DNA of 64,000 bases from Bacteroidota bacterium (GTDB lineage: Bacteria > Bacteroidota > Bacteroidia > Cytophagales > UBA9547), in assembly GCA_004293915.1 (NCBI GenBank), contig RDZG01000064.1, positions 20,449 through 84,448 on the forward strand. Direction: 5' to 3'. A program made the position numbers and the translations under genes. Shown one piece after another: positions 44,869-54,298 of the stretch; the first letter of the stretch is position 1, and every line of letters starts with the position of its first letter. The notes under the pieces were generated by a model. It was given only the letters and a program-made list of their open reading frames with translations, was not told the DNA's origin and did not search any database.

Positions 44869-46245
44869 ATGTCATACGGAAACTCATTTTCTATTTCTGA
44901 TACCATTGTTGCTTTATCAACCCCAACTGGAATTGGTGCAATTGGTGTAATTAGAGTTTCGGGCAATAATGCTTTTTCGATTACCGAACATATTTTTAAA
45001 GGAAAAAAACTTTCTATTCAACATTCTCATACTGCTCATTTTGGGCATATTATTGATAAAGAATCGGTTGTTGACGAAGTTGTTGCTACTGTTTTTAAAA
45101 ATCCAAATTCATTTACAAAAGAAGATGTGGTGGAAATTTCTTGCCATGGTTCGCCATATATCATCAACAAAATTATAAAATTGTTAATCCAAAATGGTTG
45201 TCGTTATGCTCGAGCAGGCGAGTTTACCCAACGAGCATTTTTAAATGGCAGATTTGATTTGGCTCAAGCCGAAGCTGTGGCAGATTTAATTGCTTCTGAA
45301 AACGAATCGGCACACACCGCAGCCATGAATCAAATGCGAGGTGGATTTTCTAAAGAACTCAAAAACTTGAGAGAAGAATTGGTAAATTTTGCCTCTTTAA
45401 TCGAACTCGAACTCGATTTTGCAGAAGAAGATGTAGCTTTTGCTAATCGTGATGATCTCAAAAAAACAGTTTTAAAACTACATACTTTTACTTATAACTT
45501 GGTGCAATCATTCGATTTGGGAAATGCCATTAAAAACGGTGTACCCATCGTAATTGCCGGAAAACCAAATGCTGGAAAATCTACACTTTTAAACACACTT
45601 TTAAACGAAGAAAAAGCCATAGTTTCGGATATTGCAGGCACAACTCGCGATGTGATTGAAGACGAACTTACTTTGGATGGTATAAAATTCAGGTTTATCG
45701 ACACGGCAGGCTTGCGAGAAACCACCGACAAACTCGAAGCCATTGGCATCGAACGAACACGCAAAAAAATGAGCGAAGCTAGTTTGATTTTATATCTTTT
45801 TGATATTAAAAACACAACATTAGCAGCTATTGAAACCGAAAAAAAAGCATTATTAAAACTTCAAATTCCGATAGTTTTGGTGGCAAACAAAATTGATGGT
45901 TTTGAAAACTCGGCTGACTTTGAAACACTCGAAAATATAGTTTTTATATCTGCTTTAGAAAAAAATGGAATTGAACAATTGAAATCTAAACTTCTAAAAA
46001 CGGTTAAATCAACGGACTTTAAAACTGGCGATGCAGTTATTACAAACATAAGACATTTCGAAAATCTTACACAAACGCAACAAGCACTCGAACGAATATT
46101 AGAAGGTTTAGACCTTAATATTTCAGGAGATTTGCTAGCTCAAGATATCCGTCAAGCTTTGTTTTATTTAGGACAAATTACAGGCGAGGTTACAACAGAT
46201 GATTTATTGGGAAATATTTTTAGCAAATTTTGTATCGGAAAGTAA
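44869..46245 (+). CDS. mnmE: tRNA uridine-5-carboxymethylaminomethyl modification GTPase
   Basis: A 458-residue GTPase acting with MnmG on wobble U34 of tRNAs. N-terminal tetrahydrofolate-binding domain (VALSTPTGIGAIGVIRVSG), helical domain, inserted G domain with GKPNAGKSTLLN (~228), DTAGLRET and NKID, and the C-terminal FCIGK motif with its essential Cys. Complete. Confidence 0.97.
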   Translation: MSYGNSFSISDTIVALSTPTGIGAIGVIRVSGNNAFSITEHIFKGKKLSIQHSHTAHFGHIIDKESVVDEVVATVFKNPNSFTKEDVVEISCHGSPYIINKIIKLLIQNGCRYARAGEFTQRAFLNGRFDLAQAEAVADLIASENESAHTAAMNQMRGGFSKELKNLREELVNFASLIELELDFAEEDVAFANRDDLKKTVLKLHTFTYNLVQSFDLGNAIKNGVPIVIAGKPNAGKSTLLNTLLNEEKAIVSDIAGTTRDVIEDELTLDGIKFRFIDTAGLRETTDKLEAIGIERTRKKMSEASLILYLFDIKNTTLAAIETEKKALLKLQIPIVLVANKIDGFENSADFETLENIVFISALEKNGIEQLKSKLLKTVKSTDFKTGDAVITNIRHFENLTQTQQALERILEGLDLNISGDLLAQDIRQALFYLGQITGEVTTDDLLGNIFSKFCIGK

Positions 46246-46342
46246 AAAATTGATATAAAATATCAAAAATCTACTGTATAATTGCATTAAATTAATAAAT
46301 AATAGGTAAATTTAGCACAATTTTAAGTATACAACTTATTAT

Positions 46343-46738
46343 ATGTACATTTCAGATTTTAAATTAGTCGATATTTTAAGCGAAAAAATGGGTGCAGAGG
46401 AAGCTCGTACTCTTGTAGAATATATTGGTGTTAGAATAGAAGATAATTATGTAGAAGCAAAAAAAATATTTTCTACCAAAGAAGATTTGCTTAAATTAGA
46501 GATGAAAATCCTAGAAAATGCACATAAAAACGCTATTGAAACTCAAAAATTAATTGCAGATTCAAAATCAGAAACTGCTAAAATGTTTGTAGAAACACAT
46601 AAAATGATAGCAGAATCTAGAATTGATTTTCAAAAACAATTATCTGATACGCTTAAATGGATGATAGGAATGATTTTAGGTTCTACCATTGCAGTAATTG
46701 GAACAATTCTTACAGTTATGAAAATGGGAGGTTGGTAA
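46343..46738 (+). CDS. Coiled-coil membrane protein, DUF1640/CCDC90-like
   Basis: A 131-residue protein: N-terminal head (FKLVDILSEKMGAEEARTLV), a coiled coil over ~40-105 (TKEDLLKLEMKILENAHKN) and one C-terminal membrane helix (WMIGMILGSTIAVIGTILTV). This layout is that of DUF1640 proteins, single-span coiled coils that trimerise. Function in bacteria is unknown. It ends 12 bases before gmhA. Confidence 0.7.
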   Translation: MYISDFKLVDILSEKMGAEEARTLVEYIGVRIEDNYVEAKKIFSTKEDLLKLEMKILENAHKNAIETQKLIADSKSETAKMFVETHKMIAESRIDFQKQLSDTLKWMIGMILGSTIAVIGTILTVMKMGGW

Positions 46739-46750
46739 TAACTTTTAAAT

Positions 46751-47314
46751 ATGATACAAGAGAGTTTCTTAGAAATGACAAAGGTGTTGCAAGATTTTTC
46801 GACACTGGAAAATTTCAAAAAGATAGAGGATGCAGCTAATTTAATGGTTGAATCTGTAAAATCAGGTCAAAAAATCATAAGTGCTGGAAATGGTGGTTCC
46901 ATGTGTGATGCCATGCATTTTGCTGAAGAACTCACAGGAAGATACAAAAACGATAGACCATCTATAGCTGCAATTTCTATTTCAGATCCATCGCACATGA
47001 GTTGTGTTGGCAATGATTATGGTTTTGATTTTGTGTTTTCAAGATTTCTGGAAAGTGTAGGTCAAAAAGGCGATGTTTTTTTAGGAATTAGCACAAGCGG
47101 AAATTCAAAAAATATAATGCTTGGACTCGAAGCCGCTAAAAAAAGAGGAATAAAAACGATTTTACTTACTGGAAAAGATGGTGGAAAAATGAAAGGAATG
47201 GCAGATATAGAAATTGTAGTTCCTCATTTTGGATATGCAGATAGAATTCAAGAAATTCATATCAAAATTATTCATACTTTTATAGGATTAATTGAAAAAG
47301 GATTAGGGTATTAA
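46751..47314 (+). CDS. gmhA: Sedoheptulose 7-phosphate isomerase
   Basis: A 187-residue SIS-fold enzyme converting sedoheptulose 7-phosphate to D-glycero-D-manno-heptose 7-phosphate. Signature [45 protein letters not shown], and C-terminal [20 protein letters not shown]. It is the first step towards the GDP-heptose made by HddA and HddC, encoded 15 kb downstream in the same cluster. Its 3' tail is duplicated beyond the Uma2 gene. Confidence 0.95.
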   Translation: MIQESFLEMTKVLQDFSTLENFKKIEDAANLMVESVKSGQKIISAGNGGSMCDAMHFAEELTGRYKNDRPSIAAISISDPSHMSCVGNDYGFDFVFSRFLESVGQKGDVFLGISTSGNSKNIMLGLEAAKKRGIKTILLTGKDGGKMKGMADIEIVVPHFGYADRIQEIHIKIIHTFIGLIEKGLGY

Positions 47315-47319
47315 AAAAA
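47252..47319 (+). repeat. gmhA 3' tail, first copy of an imperfect direct repeat
   Basis: The last ~65 bases of gmhA recur at 47970-48037 with about 85 percent identity; 20 bases at 47300-47319 and 48018-48037 are identical. Copies are 718 bases apart. Confidence 0.8.
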
Positions 47320-47347
47320 CTTTTCAAAAATAAATTTGACAAAGCGC

Positions 47348-47959
47348 ATGGAAAAGTCGAAAACAAGAAAAAAAACTGTTTCTACGATAATTAGCAGAAA
47401 TAATTATTCAGAAAAAAGTAATAAATTAATTGCCCTCGAGGATTTTGAAAGGATGGAATCTTCAAACGTGAAATTCAAGTTAGAATGGAATAATGGCAAA
47501 ATTGAAAGAGAAAATCGCATGAAACACGAAGAAAGAATAATATTAATTAATATTAGCAGATGTTTTGAAAAAACTGAACTTTATAAAAACGGAAATGAAA
47601 TCATGACCGAAGCAAACGTAAATCTTGGTAAAACAAATACTGTAAGAATCCCTGATGGCTGCTATCTAACTCGTGATGAAATTGTTCATTCTAAAAACCA
47701 TTTAACCACACCCCAATTAGTAATCGAAGTGGCATCTGATGCCAATACTTCTACCCATATTCAACAAAAAATAAGCGAATATTTTGAAAACGGCAATTGC
47801 ACAATATGGTACATTTATCCGGAAGTTCGATTAGTGCAAGTCTATACCACTTTAAAAACCGTGAAAATTTGTACCGATACAGATATATGTGAAGCTGTTT
47901 TAGATGGTGTTTTGTTTGAGATAAGTGTAAATTATATTTTTAAAGATTATGTACTATAA
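47348..47959 (+). CDS. Uma2-family PD-(D/E)xK nuclease-like protein
   Basis: About 203 residues from ATG 47348 (a TTG at 47336 adds four). Uma2/DUF820 features: FERMESSNVKFKLEWNNGKI, RIPDGCYLT with the active-site Asp, TTPQLVIEVASDAN with the Glu, KISEYFENGNCTIWYIYP and VRLVQVY. These small nuclease-like proteins are mobile and abundant in Bacteroidota and cyanobacteria; their role is unclear. It is the only gene between two copies of the gmhA tail. Confidence 0.82.
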   Translation: MEKSKTRKKTVSTIISRNNYSEKSNKLIALEDFERMESSNVKFKLEWNNGKIERENRMKHEERIILINISRCFEKTELYKNGNEIMTEANVNLGKTNTVRIPDGCYLTRDEIVHSKNHLTTPQLVIEVASDANTSTHIQQKISEYFENGNCTIWYIYPEVRLVQVYTTLKTVKICTDTDICEAVLDGVLFEISVNYIFKDYVL

Positions 47960-47960
47960 A

Positions 47961-48037
47961 ATGTTAAATCGAATCTATATCAAGATTATTCATAAGTTTG
48001 TAGAATTGATTGAAAATGGATTAGGGTATTAAAAAAA
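47961..48037 (+). pseudogene. Second copy of the gmhA 3' tail
   Basis: After the Uma2 stop, a frame from ATG 47961 reads MLNRIYIKIIHKFVELIENG then LGY and TAA, matching the GmhA end [18 protein letters not shown]. It is a diverged allele, not a recent exact duplication. The body of a second gmhA is absent. Confidence 0.8.
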
Positions 48038-48041
48038 TAAT

Positions 48042-49748
48042 ATGAATAAGTTTATAATATTTGTTTCGTCTTTTAAGTCAAAACAAAAACTATTGTGTTT
48101 GATACTTTTAGGAATTTTTTTATACTCTGGGTTAAAAAATATAGGCTATCCATTTATTTGGAATGATGAATCCGAAACATTAATGACAGCAGAAAGTGTC
48201 CTTAAAAATGGTTATCCAAAAGTTCATTATGACAATAATATCATTTTTGTTCCTGAAAACGCTGAGTGGGTAGGCTATAATTCTAAACTTGATGTTAATA
48301 CAACAATCCCATGGTTTACTTATTATTTTTCAACGATTCCTGTTTTTTTATCACATTTTACCGAAGATTTACGCACAAAAACAACAATTGTTAGAATTCC
48401 GTTTTTTCTTATGGGTTTTATAGGTGTAATGTTTGTTTTGTATTCCATTAAACCTTATTTTAACTCAAAAACTTTTAACTATATATTTATTTTCTTTCTT
48501 TTTTTTGAAATATTATCAATTCCGCTTGTATTGAATATTAGAGAAACTCGTTATTATGCATTATCCGTTTTTTCTGCGGGAATATTAGTTTTTTTAATAA
48601 ATCGATTCCTTATAATGGAAAAACCTTTTACAAAAATATCATGTTTTGCAATAATTTTAGTGCTTTTTTTATCTTTTCAAACGCAATATGTCTTTTTTAT
48701 TTCAATTTCAATTTCAATTTTTCTGCTTTTAACTTTATTATATTTATTGAAGAATTCTAGTAAGATTAAAACAACTTTTTTTTCAAAGTTGCTTGTAAAA
48801 AGAAATATTACTTTTTTGGGCATTATAATGGGAATACTAATTTTAATGATAGTACCTTTTATCATTTTTTATGATATTATCAATGTTGCATCTGCCGCTA
48901 GTCGATTATATAATCCCAATTTAATTTCTTTTAAAAGACATTTTTCAAGTATAGTTGATTTTTTATTAAACCAAGAGTTTCTGATATTGGCATTATTTTC
49001 AAAAGGAATATTTTATATTACATTTAGTAGATTAGACAAGTCTAAGTTTCGTAATTTAATTAATGTAGATAAAGTTTTTATTTCTTCCATATTTACTACC
49101 ATTTTAATGATTGTTTTTATTATTATGTGTTCAAAAATGCCTTTTTTGTTTACTAGACATTATGTTTTTTTACAGCCATTACTTATAATTGGAATGGCAC
49201 TAGATGTGTTTGGGTTGTTTGAAATTCTAAATTATAACAAATTAAAGTTTTCTATTAGCAAATTTGCATTCGGGTTTATGTTTTTGATTATTTTTTCGTT
49301 TAGTTTAAGCAGTAAAATTCCATTTATTAAGGGGCATATTGCAGAATTAAATAAGCCTGTTCAAGGACCATTAGATTTTATAATACCTGCCATCAAAGAA
49401 AAATATTCCAACACTAGAAATATTACTATAGCAACTAATTATGAAGAATTATCTTATATTTTTTACTTAAAATGTAAAGTTGTATTGGGATATAACTATA
49501 AAGATCTAAAAAATGATATCAATGCAAAGCCTGATGTTTTGGTTTATCGAAAAGGTTGGGGACATAGCGTAGAACCTTTTAATCATTACTTCCAAAAAGC
49601 GAAATACGAAAGAGTTGCTTTTGATGTTTATGATACCAGAGTAAACAACATAACTGAGCTAAATTGGTTTTTTGAAAATCATAAATTTAAGACTAGATAT
49701 GCTCTTTCAGATGTAGAAAAAGCAGATATGTATTGTTTAGTAAAATAG
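48042..49748 (+). CDS. GT-C type membrane glycosyltransferase (ArnT/PMT-like)
   Basis: A 568-residue protein with about 11 hydrophobic helices. The first external loop carries FIWNDESETLMTAESVLKNG with the acidic pair characteristic of dolichol/undecaprenyl-phosphate-sugar-dependent GT-C enzymes, followed by TIPWFTYYFSTIPVFL. The C-terminal ~120 residues are a soluble periplasmic domain. It probably adds a sugar from a lipid carrier, perhaps that made by the next gene. Confidence 0.75.
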   Translation: MNKFIIFVSSFKSKQKLLCLILLGIFLYSGLKNIGYPFIWNDESETLMTAESVLKNGYPKVHYDNNIIFVPENAEWVGYNSKLDVNTTIPWFTYYFSTIPVFLSHFTEDLRTKTTIVRIPFFLMGFIGVMFVLYSIKPYFNSKTFNYIFIFFLFFEILSIPLVLNIRETRYYALSVFSAGILVFLINRFLIMEKPFTKISCFAIILVLFLSFQTQYVFFISISISIFLLLTLLYLLKNSSKIKTTFFSKLLVKRNITFLGIIMGILILMIVPFIIFYDIINVASAASRLYNPNLISFKRHFSSIVDFLLNQEFLILALFSKGIFYITFSRLDKSKFRNLINVDKVFISSIFTTILMIVFIIMCSKMPFLFTRHYVFLQPLLIIGMALDVFGLFEILNYNKLKFSISKFAFGFMFLIIFSFSLSSKIPFIKGHIAELNKPVQGPLDFIIPAIKEKYSNTRNITIATNYEELSYIFYLKCKVVLGYNYKDLKNDINAKPDVLVYRKGWGHSVEPFNHYFQKAKYERVAFDVYDTRVNNITELNWFFENHKFKTRYALSDVEKADMYCLVK

Positions 49749-49804
49749 AATAATGGTTTGTAAACAAAGAAACAAATAGTGATAATTTTTAGGTAAATAT
49801 ATTA

Positions 49805-50542
49805 ATGATAAAATCTTCAGACATACTAATTGCAATACCTACTTATAACGAGTCAGAAAATATTAGAAATTTATATAATCAAATCAATGAATTATCCTTT
49901 TCTAAAGATTTTTTATTCGTAGATGATAATTCTCCAGATGGTACAGGCAAAATAATTCAAGAAATTCAAATTGAAAATGAAAATGTTTTTGCATATTTTC
50001 GTCCTTCCAAAATGGGAATTGGAAGCGCACATCAAGACATTATTAAATTTGCCTATGAAAAAGAATATAAAATTTTAATAACAATGGATTGTGATTTTAC
50101 ACATTCTCCAAAATCAATTATAGATTTTATTGATGCATCATCAAACTTTGATATAGTTGTTGGTTCAAGGTATTTAAAAAAAGATAGTTTAAAAGATTGG
50201 AATTTACTCAGAAAATTTCTTACAAATTTAGGCCATTTTCTTACTAAATATATTTTAAATCTAAAAGAGGATGCTACTGGTGCTTTTAGGCTATATAAGC
50301 TTGAAAATATACCTTCTAGCTTATTTAGTTTAGTCCAATCTAAAGGCTATTCATTCTTTTTTGAGAGTTTATTTATTATTTCATATAATAATTTTAAAAT
50401 TAATGAAATTGGAATAGATTTGCCTACAAGAACTTATGGGACATCTAAGATGGAGATTAATGATGTTATAAAAAGCTTAAAATATTTATATATTCTATTA
50501 GTAAGGAAATTCATTTATAAAAATACTTTGAAAATAAAGTAA
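49805..50542 (+). CDS. Polyprenol-phosphate mannose synthase-like glycosyltransferase (GT2)
   Basis: A 245-residue DPM1-type GT2 enzyme: AIPTYNESENIRNLYNQI, VDDNSPDGTGKIIQ, MDCDFTHSPKSI and GSRYLKKD, and GTSKMEINDV. Lacks C-terminal membrane helices, like single-domain DPM1. Likely makes a polyprenyl-phosphate sugar donor for the GT-C protein encoded just upstream. Confidence 0.85.
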   Translation: MIKSSDILIAIPTYNESENIRNLYNQINELSFSKDFLFVDDNSPDGTGKIIQEIQIENENVFAYFRPSKMGIGSAHQDIIKFAYEKEYKILITMDCDFTHSPKSIIDFIDASSNFDIVVGSRYLKKDSLKDWNLLRKFLTNLGHFLTKYILNLKEDATGAFRLYKLENIPSSLFSLVQSKGYSFFFESLFIISYNNFKINEIGIDLPTRTYGTSKMEINDVIKSLKYLYILLVRKFIYKNTLKIK

Positions 50543-50545
50543 TAT

Positions 50546-51226
50546 ATGGCATTAACATATGAAGAAATCGAACAAGATTGGGAAGTATATTGGGGTGCTC
50601 AAGGTAAACCAACTAGCAAAACTTATGATGTTGTAGCTGAGTTTTATAGAAAAAATATAATTATTAAAATACTTAATTTTTTTTTAAAAAAACATTTCAT
50701 AGAAGGTCAGAAAGTTTTGCATGCTGGTTGCGGAAGTGGTCAGGTAGATTTGGATGCCAATAATTATTTAAAAGTTGTAGCATTGGATATTTCGGCCAAA
50801 GCCTTGGAAATTTATAAACAAGCTAACCCAAATCATTTTCAAGTAGTAAAAGGAACTATTTTTAATTTACCTTTTGAAGAAGGTTCTTTTGACGGAATCT
50901 ATAATTTAGGTGTGATGGAGCATTTTACGGAAGACGAAATACAACAAATTTTAGCTGAATTTAAAAGGGTAATTCGTAATGATTGCAAAATTGTTCTTTT
51001 ATGGCCACCAACTAAAGGTATAACAGTTAATTTTTTAGATTTAGTACATTTTGTTTGCAATAAGATTTTTAAAATGAATATTAAGCTACATCCAGATGAG
51101 ATAACAAGAATTAAATCAAAAGCACATGCTCAATCTATAATTGATAAATCTGGAATGAAAATGATAGACTATTATTTCGGCATAAAAGATTTATTTACAC
51201 AAGCGGTAATAGTTGTCCAGAAATAA
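50546..51226 (+). CDS. Class I SAM-dependent methyltransferase
   Basis: A 226-residue protein with motif I VLHAGCGSGQVDLDANN (~54), motif II VVALDISAKAL, and FDGIYNLGVMEHFTEDEIQQ. Three bases after the GT2 gene. Within a polysaccharide cluster it may methylate a sugar or lipid intermediate, but the substrate cannot be read. Confidence 0.85.
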   Translation: MALTYEEIEQDWEVYWGAQGKPTSKTYDVVAEFYRKNIIIKILNFFLKKHFIEGQKVLHAGCGSGQVDLDANNYLKVVALDISAKALEIYKQANPNHFQVVKGTIFNLPFEEGSFDGIYNLGVMEHFTEDEIQQILAEFKRVIRNDCKIVLLWPPTKGITVNFLDLVHFVCNKIFKMNIKLHPDEITRIKSKAHAQSIIDKSGMKMIDYYFGIKDLFTQAVIVVQK

Positions 51227-51257
51227 GTAATTTGTGAATTGTTAATACTATTTATTT

Positions 51258-53270
51258 ATGTCTAAAAAAAAAATAACTAATTCCACTACAATTCTAAATC
51301 ATGATTTAGAACTAAACAATCAAGACAATAAACTTTCTTTTATTGTTTTTGATAAAAAGGTAGTTGCTTTTATTTCTATTTGTTTGACATGTTTTGTAAT
51401 ACTTACTTTCTTTAAAATTCATGGTTCATCCACTGGAATTTGGGACAAGATAACTGGAAATGTTGCAAGTAAATCAAATGTAATTTTCGGAACACCAAAA
51501 GTCATCCGTTCGGATGAATGGCTTTTACATATACCTTTTCTAATGTCTCAGTACAATAATGGATTTCCTAAAATAAATGAATCATGGGGAGATGGGAATG
51601 CTCCAATCTTTATGGGGGGACCAACTAATGATTTAATTTCACATTTAAAAATCAATAATTTAGGTCTTTTTCTTCTAGATATTGAGCGTGGTTATGCTTT
51701 TTTATGGAATTTTAAGTCTTGCTTTTTGTTAATTTCTGCATTATTGTTTTTTTTAATAATGACAAAAAATGATTTTTGGCTTAGCTTTTTAGGATCTTTT
51801 TGGATTTATCTTTCGAGTGGAACTCAATGGTGGTTTTCTACTGGGCTACCTGAATACATTACTTCAGCTTTTTTTATTATTGTGGGTATAGTTTATATGT
51901 TTTTTTCAATCAAAACCTTTCATATAGCATTGGCATCTATTTTAGTATTAGTTTTTTCTTGGGTTTTAGTTTTTTTTGTATATCCGCCTTTTCAATTAGT
52001 AACTTTGTATATTATTATATTTTCTATAATATCTATTTTTATAAAATATTGGAATATTGAGGTATTTAAAACTGGAATTTGGTACAAATTTTCGTTCTTA
52101 TTTTTAATTATATTAACAAATTTATATTGTTTATTTGACTTTTATGATAATACAAAAGAAGTGATTGAAGTCGTATCAAATACTATTTATCCAGGCAAAA
52201 GAGTAGTAAGTCATGGAAATTTAACTTTATCTAGATTTTTTATAGGATATTTTGATTCTTTCTTTTTAGAATCAAAATACCCTTCTTTAGACGGGTATTT
52301 TAATATTTGTGAAGGAAGCGGATATATTTTATTATTTCCATTTATTATTCCTCAATTAATAATTGGGTTTATAAAAAATAAAAAACCAGATTATACATAT
52401 CTGTTTCTATTTGGACTAATTTGTATGTTAGGATTAATTTGTATTTTTAAAATACCGGATTTTTTTACTAAAATAACCTTATTAAACATGGTTTCTTCAG
52501 TTCGAAGTCATATGTTTTTAGGACTAGTTGGAGTGATTGTATTTATTTATTTTTTAAGTGATAAAAACATTTATATATTAAATACTACTCAGAAAGTTGT
52601 TTATTTGATATTTGTTTTGGTTTTTTATTTTGTTTTATATCAAAATATAAAGCCAATCATCAGTCCATTTATTACAAAAACGCAGTTTTTTTTAGTCGGA
52701 TTAATGATTTTTTCTTTAGCATGGCTTATAATTAGTAACTTCAAGTATCGAATAATTATTATAGGTTCTATTATATTGTTATACCACCTACCTAACATAA
52801 ATATAAATCCTACTTCAGCAGGATTATCTCCGTTCTTAAGTAATTCATTTTATAAATACATAAAAGAATTTAACAAAGATAAAGATGTAAAATGGGTTGT
52901 GTTTGGGCAGATGCAATTTTCAAATTACATCAAATCAACTGGTGCCAAAGTGATTAGTGGTGTAAATTATGCTCCTATGAAAGAAAAGCTAGCTATTTTG
53001 GATCCTAAAAATCAATTTAAACATATTCACAACAGATATGCTCATATAAGTTTTTATCCATTTATAACAGGTACGGACTCAGTAGCTTTTGTTTATGATG
53101 GGAATATATATACAGATAATTATACTATTGCAATGGATCCTTGTTCGCCAAGACTAAAAAAACTTGGGGTTACTCATTTTTTATTTACATATCAACCTCA
53201 ACCTGTTGAGGTAAGAGAATTAAAGTTGGTATCTAATAATGGAGTTTATATATACAAACGGGAATTGTAG
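51258..53270 (+). CDS. Large multi-span membrane protein of the glycan cluster
   Basis: A 670-residue protein with about 12 membrane helices and a C-terminal soluble part (~540-670). The first external loop contains VIRSDEWLLHIPFLMSQYNN and GPTNDLISHLKINNLG. The layout recalls YfhO-like or GT-C-type sugar transferases, with acidic residues in the first loop. Specific role unassigned. It is followed two bases later by galE. Confidence 0.7.
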   Translation: MSKKKITNSTTILNHDLELNNQDNKLSFIVFDKKVVAFISICLTCFVILTFFKIHGSSTGIWDKITGNVASKSNVIFGTPKVIRSDEWLLHIPFLMSQYNNGFPKINESWGDGNAPIFMGGPTNDLISHLKINNLGLFLLDIERGYAFLWNFKSCFLLISALLFFLIMTKNDFWLSFLGSFWIYLSSGTQWWFSTGLPEYITSAFFIIVGIVYMFFSIKTFHIALASILVLVFSWVLVFFVYPPFQLVTLYIIIFSIISIFIKYWNIEVFKTGIWYKFSFLFLIILTNLYCLFDFYDNTKEVIEVVSNTIYPGKRVVSHGNLTLSRFFIGYFDSFFLESKYPSLDGYFNICEGSGYILLFPFIIPQLIIGFIKNKKPDYTYLFLFGLICMLGLICIFKIPDFFTKITLLNMVSSVRSHMFLGLVGVIVFIYFLSDKNIYILNTTQKVVYLIFVLVFYFVLYQNIKPIISPFITKTQFFLVGLMIFSLAWLIISNFKYRIIIIGSIILLYHLPNININPTSAGLSPFLSNSFYKYIKEFNKDKDVKWVVFGQMQFSNYIKSTGAKVISGVNYAPMKEKLAILDPKNQFKHIHNRYAHISFYPFITGTDSVAFVYDGNIYTDNYTIAMDPCSPRLKKLGVTHFLFTYQPQPVEVRELKLVSNNGVYIYKREL

Positions 53271-53272
53271 GT

Positions 53273-54298
53273 ATGAAAAATAAGGTAGTTGTTACTGGTG
53301 GATTAGGATACATAGGCTCACATACTGTTGTAGCATTGCTTGAAAATGGGTATGAACCAATTATAATTGATAATTTAGAAAATTCATCTCTAGAAGTAAT
53401 TAATGGGATTTTTAAAATAACAGGAATAAAACCATCGTTACATATAATTGATTGTAAAGTTTATATTGAGTTAGAAACTGTTATTAAGAATATTGAAGGT
53501 ATTTGTGGAATAATACATTTTGCTGCTTATAAATCCGTAAATGAATCTATAGAAAAATCATATGCATACTATGAAAACAATATTTTATCACTGATAAATG
53601 TAATTAAAATTGCTGACAAGTATGCTATAGAGAATATAGTTTTTTCATCGTCTTGTACAGTTTATGGCAATCCTTTGGAACAACCAGTAACAGAAAATAT
53701 GCCATTTGGGGAAATCACGAATCCTTATGGTAAATCTAAAATGATGTGCGAAGAGATTTTAAAAGATTTTTATATTTCTTCTGCAAAGCATAAAGTTATT
53801 TCTCTACGATATTTTAATCCTATCGGTGCTCATACTACTGGACTTATAGGCGAGTTGCCAAATGGCATTCCAAATAACTTGCTTCCATATATTACTAAAG
53901 TTGCATCTGGTAAATTAGCCAAATTGAAGGTTTTTGGTAACGATTATAACACAAAAGATGGCACTTGTATGCGAGATTTTATTCATGTTTGTGATTTAGC
54001 AGATGCCCATATTTCTGCCTTAAATTATGCAAATTCTAAAGAAAACAAAAATTACGATGTATTTAATATTGGGACTGGCATTCCTACATCCGTACTAGAA
54101 TTAATCACTACATTTGAAAAGGTAAATAATATTAAAATTGATTATGAATTTACAAAACGAAGGGCTGGTGATATTGAAAGTATTTATGCTAAGACAGACA
54201 AAGCAGCAGAAACTTTATCTTGGAAATCAAAAAGAAATATTAGTCAATCACTTAAAGACGCATGGAATTGGGAATTAAAAAACAATAAGCATGACTAA
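53273..54298 (+). CDS. galE: UDP-glucose 4-epimerase
   Basis: A 341-residue SDR enzyme interconverting UDP-glucose and UDP-galactose (or the GlcNAc forms). NAD loop VTGGLGYIGSHTVV, DNLENSS, HFAAYKSVNESI, FSSSCTVYGNP and catalytic NPYGKSKMMCEEI (Tyr-x3-Lys), with NPIGAH, RDFIHVCDLADAH. It supplies galactose-type donors to the cluster. Overlaps the next gene by 8 bases. Confidence 0.95.
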   Translation: MKNKVVVTGGLGYIGSHTVVALLENGYEPIIIDNLENSSLEVINGIFKITGIKPSLHIIDCKVYIELETVIKNIEGICGIIHFAAYKSVNESIEKSYAYYENNILSLINVIKIADKYAIENIVFSSSCTVYGNPLEQPVTENMPFGEITNPYGKSKMMCEEILKDFYISSAKHKVISLRYFNPIGAHTTGLIGELPNGIPNNLLPYITKVASGKLAKLKVFGNDYNTKDGTCMRDFIHVCDLADAHISALNYANSKENKNYDVFNIGTGIPTSVLELITTFEKVNNIKIDYEFTKRRAGDIESIYAKTDKAAETLSWKSKRNISQSLKDAWNWELKNNKHD

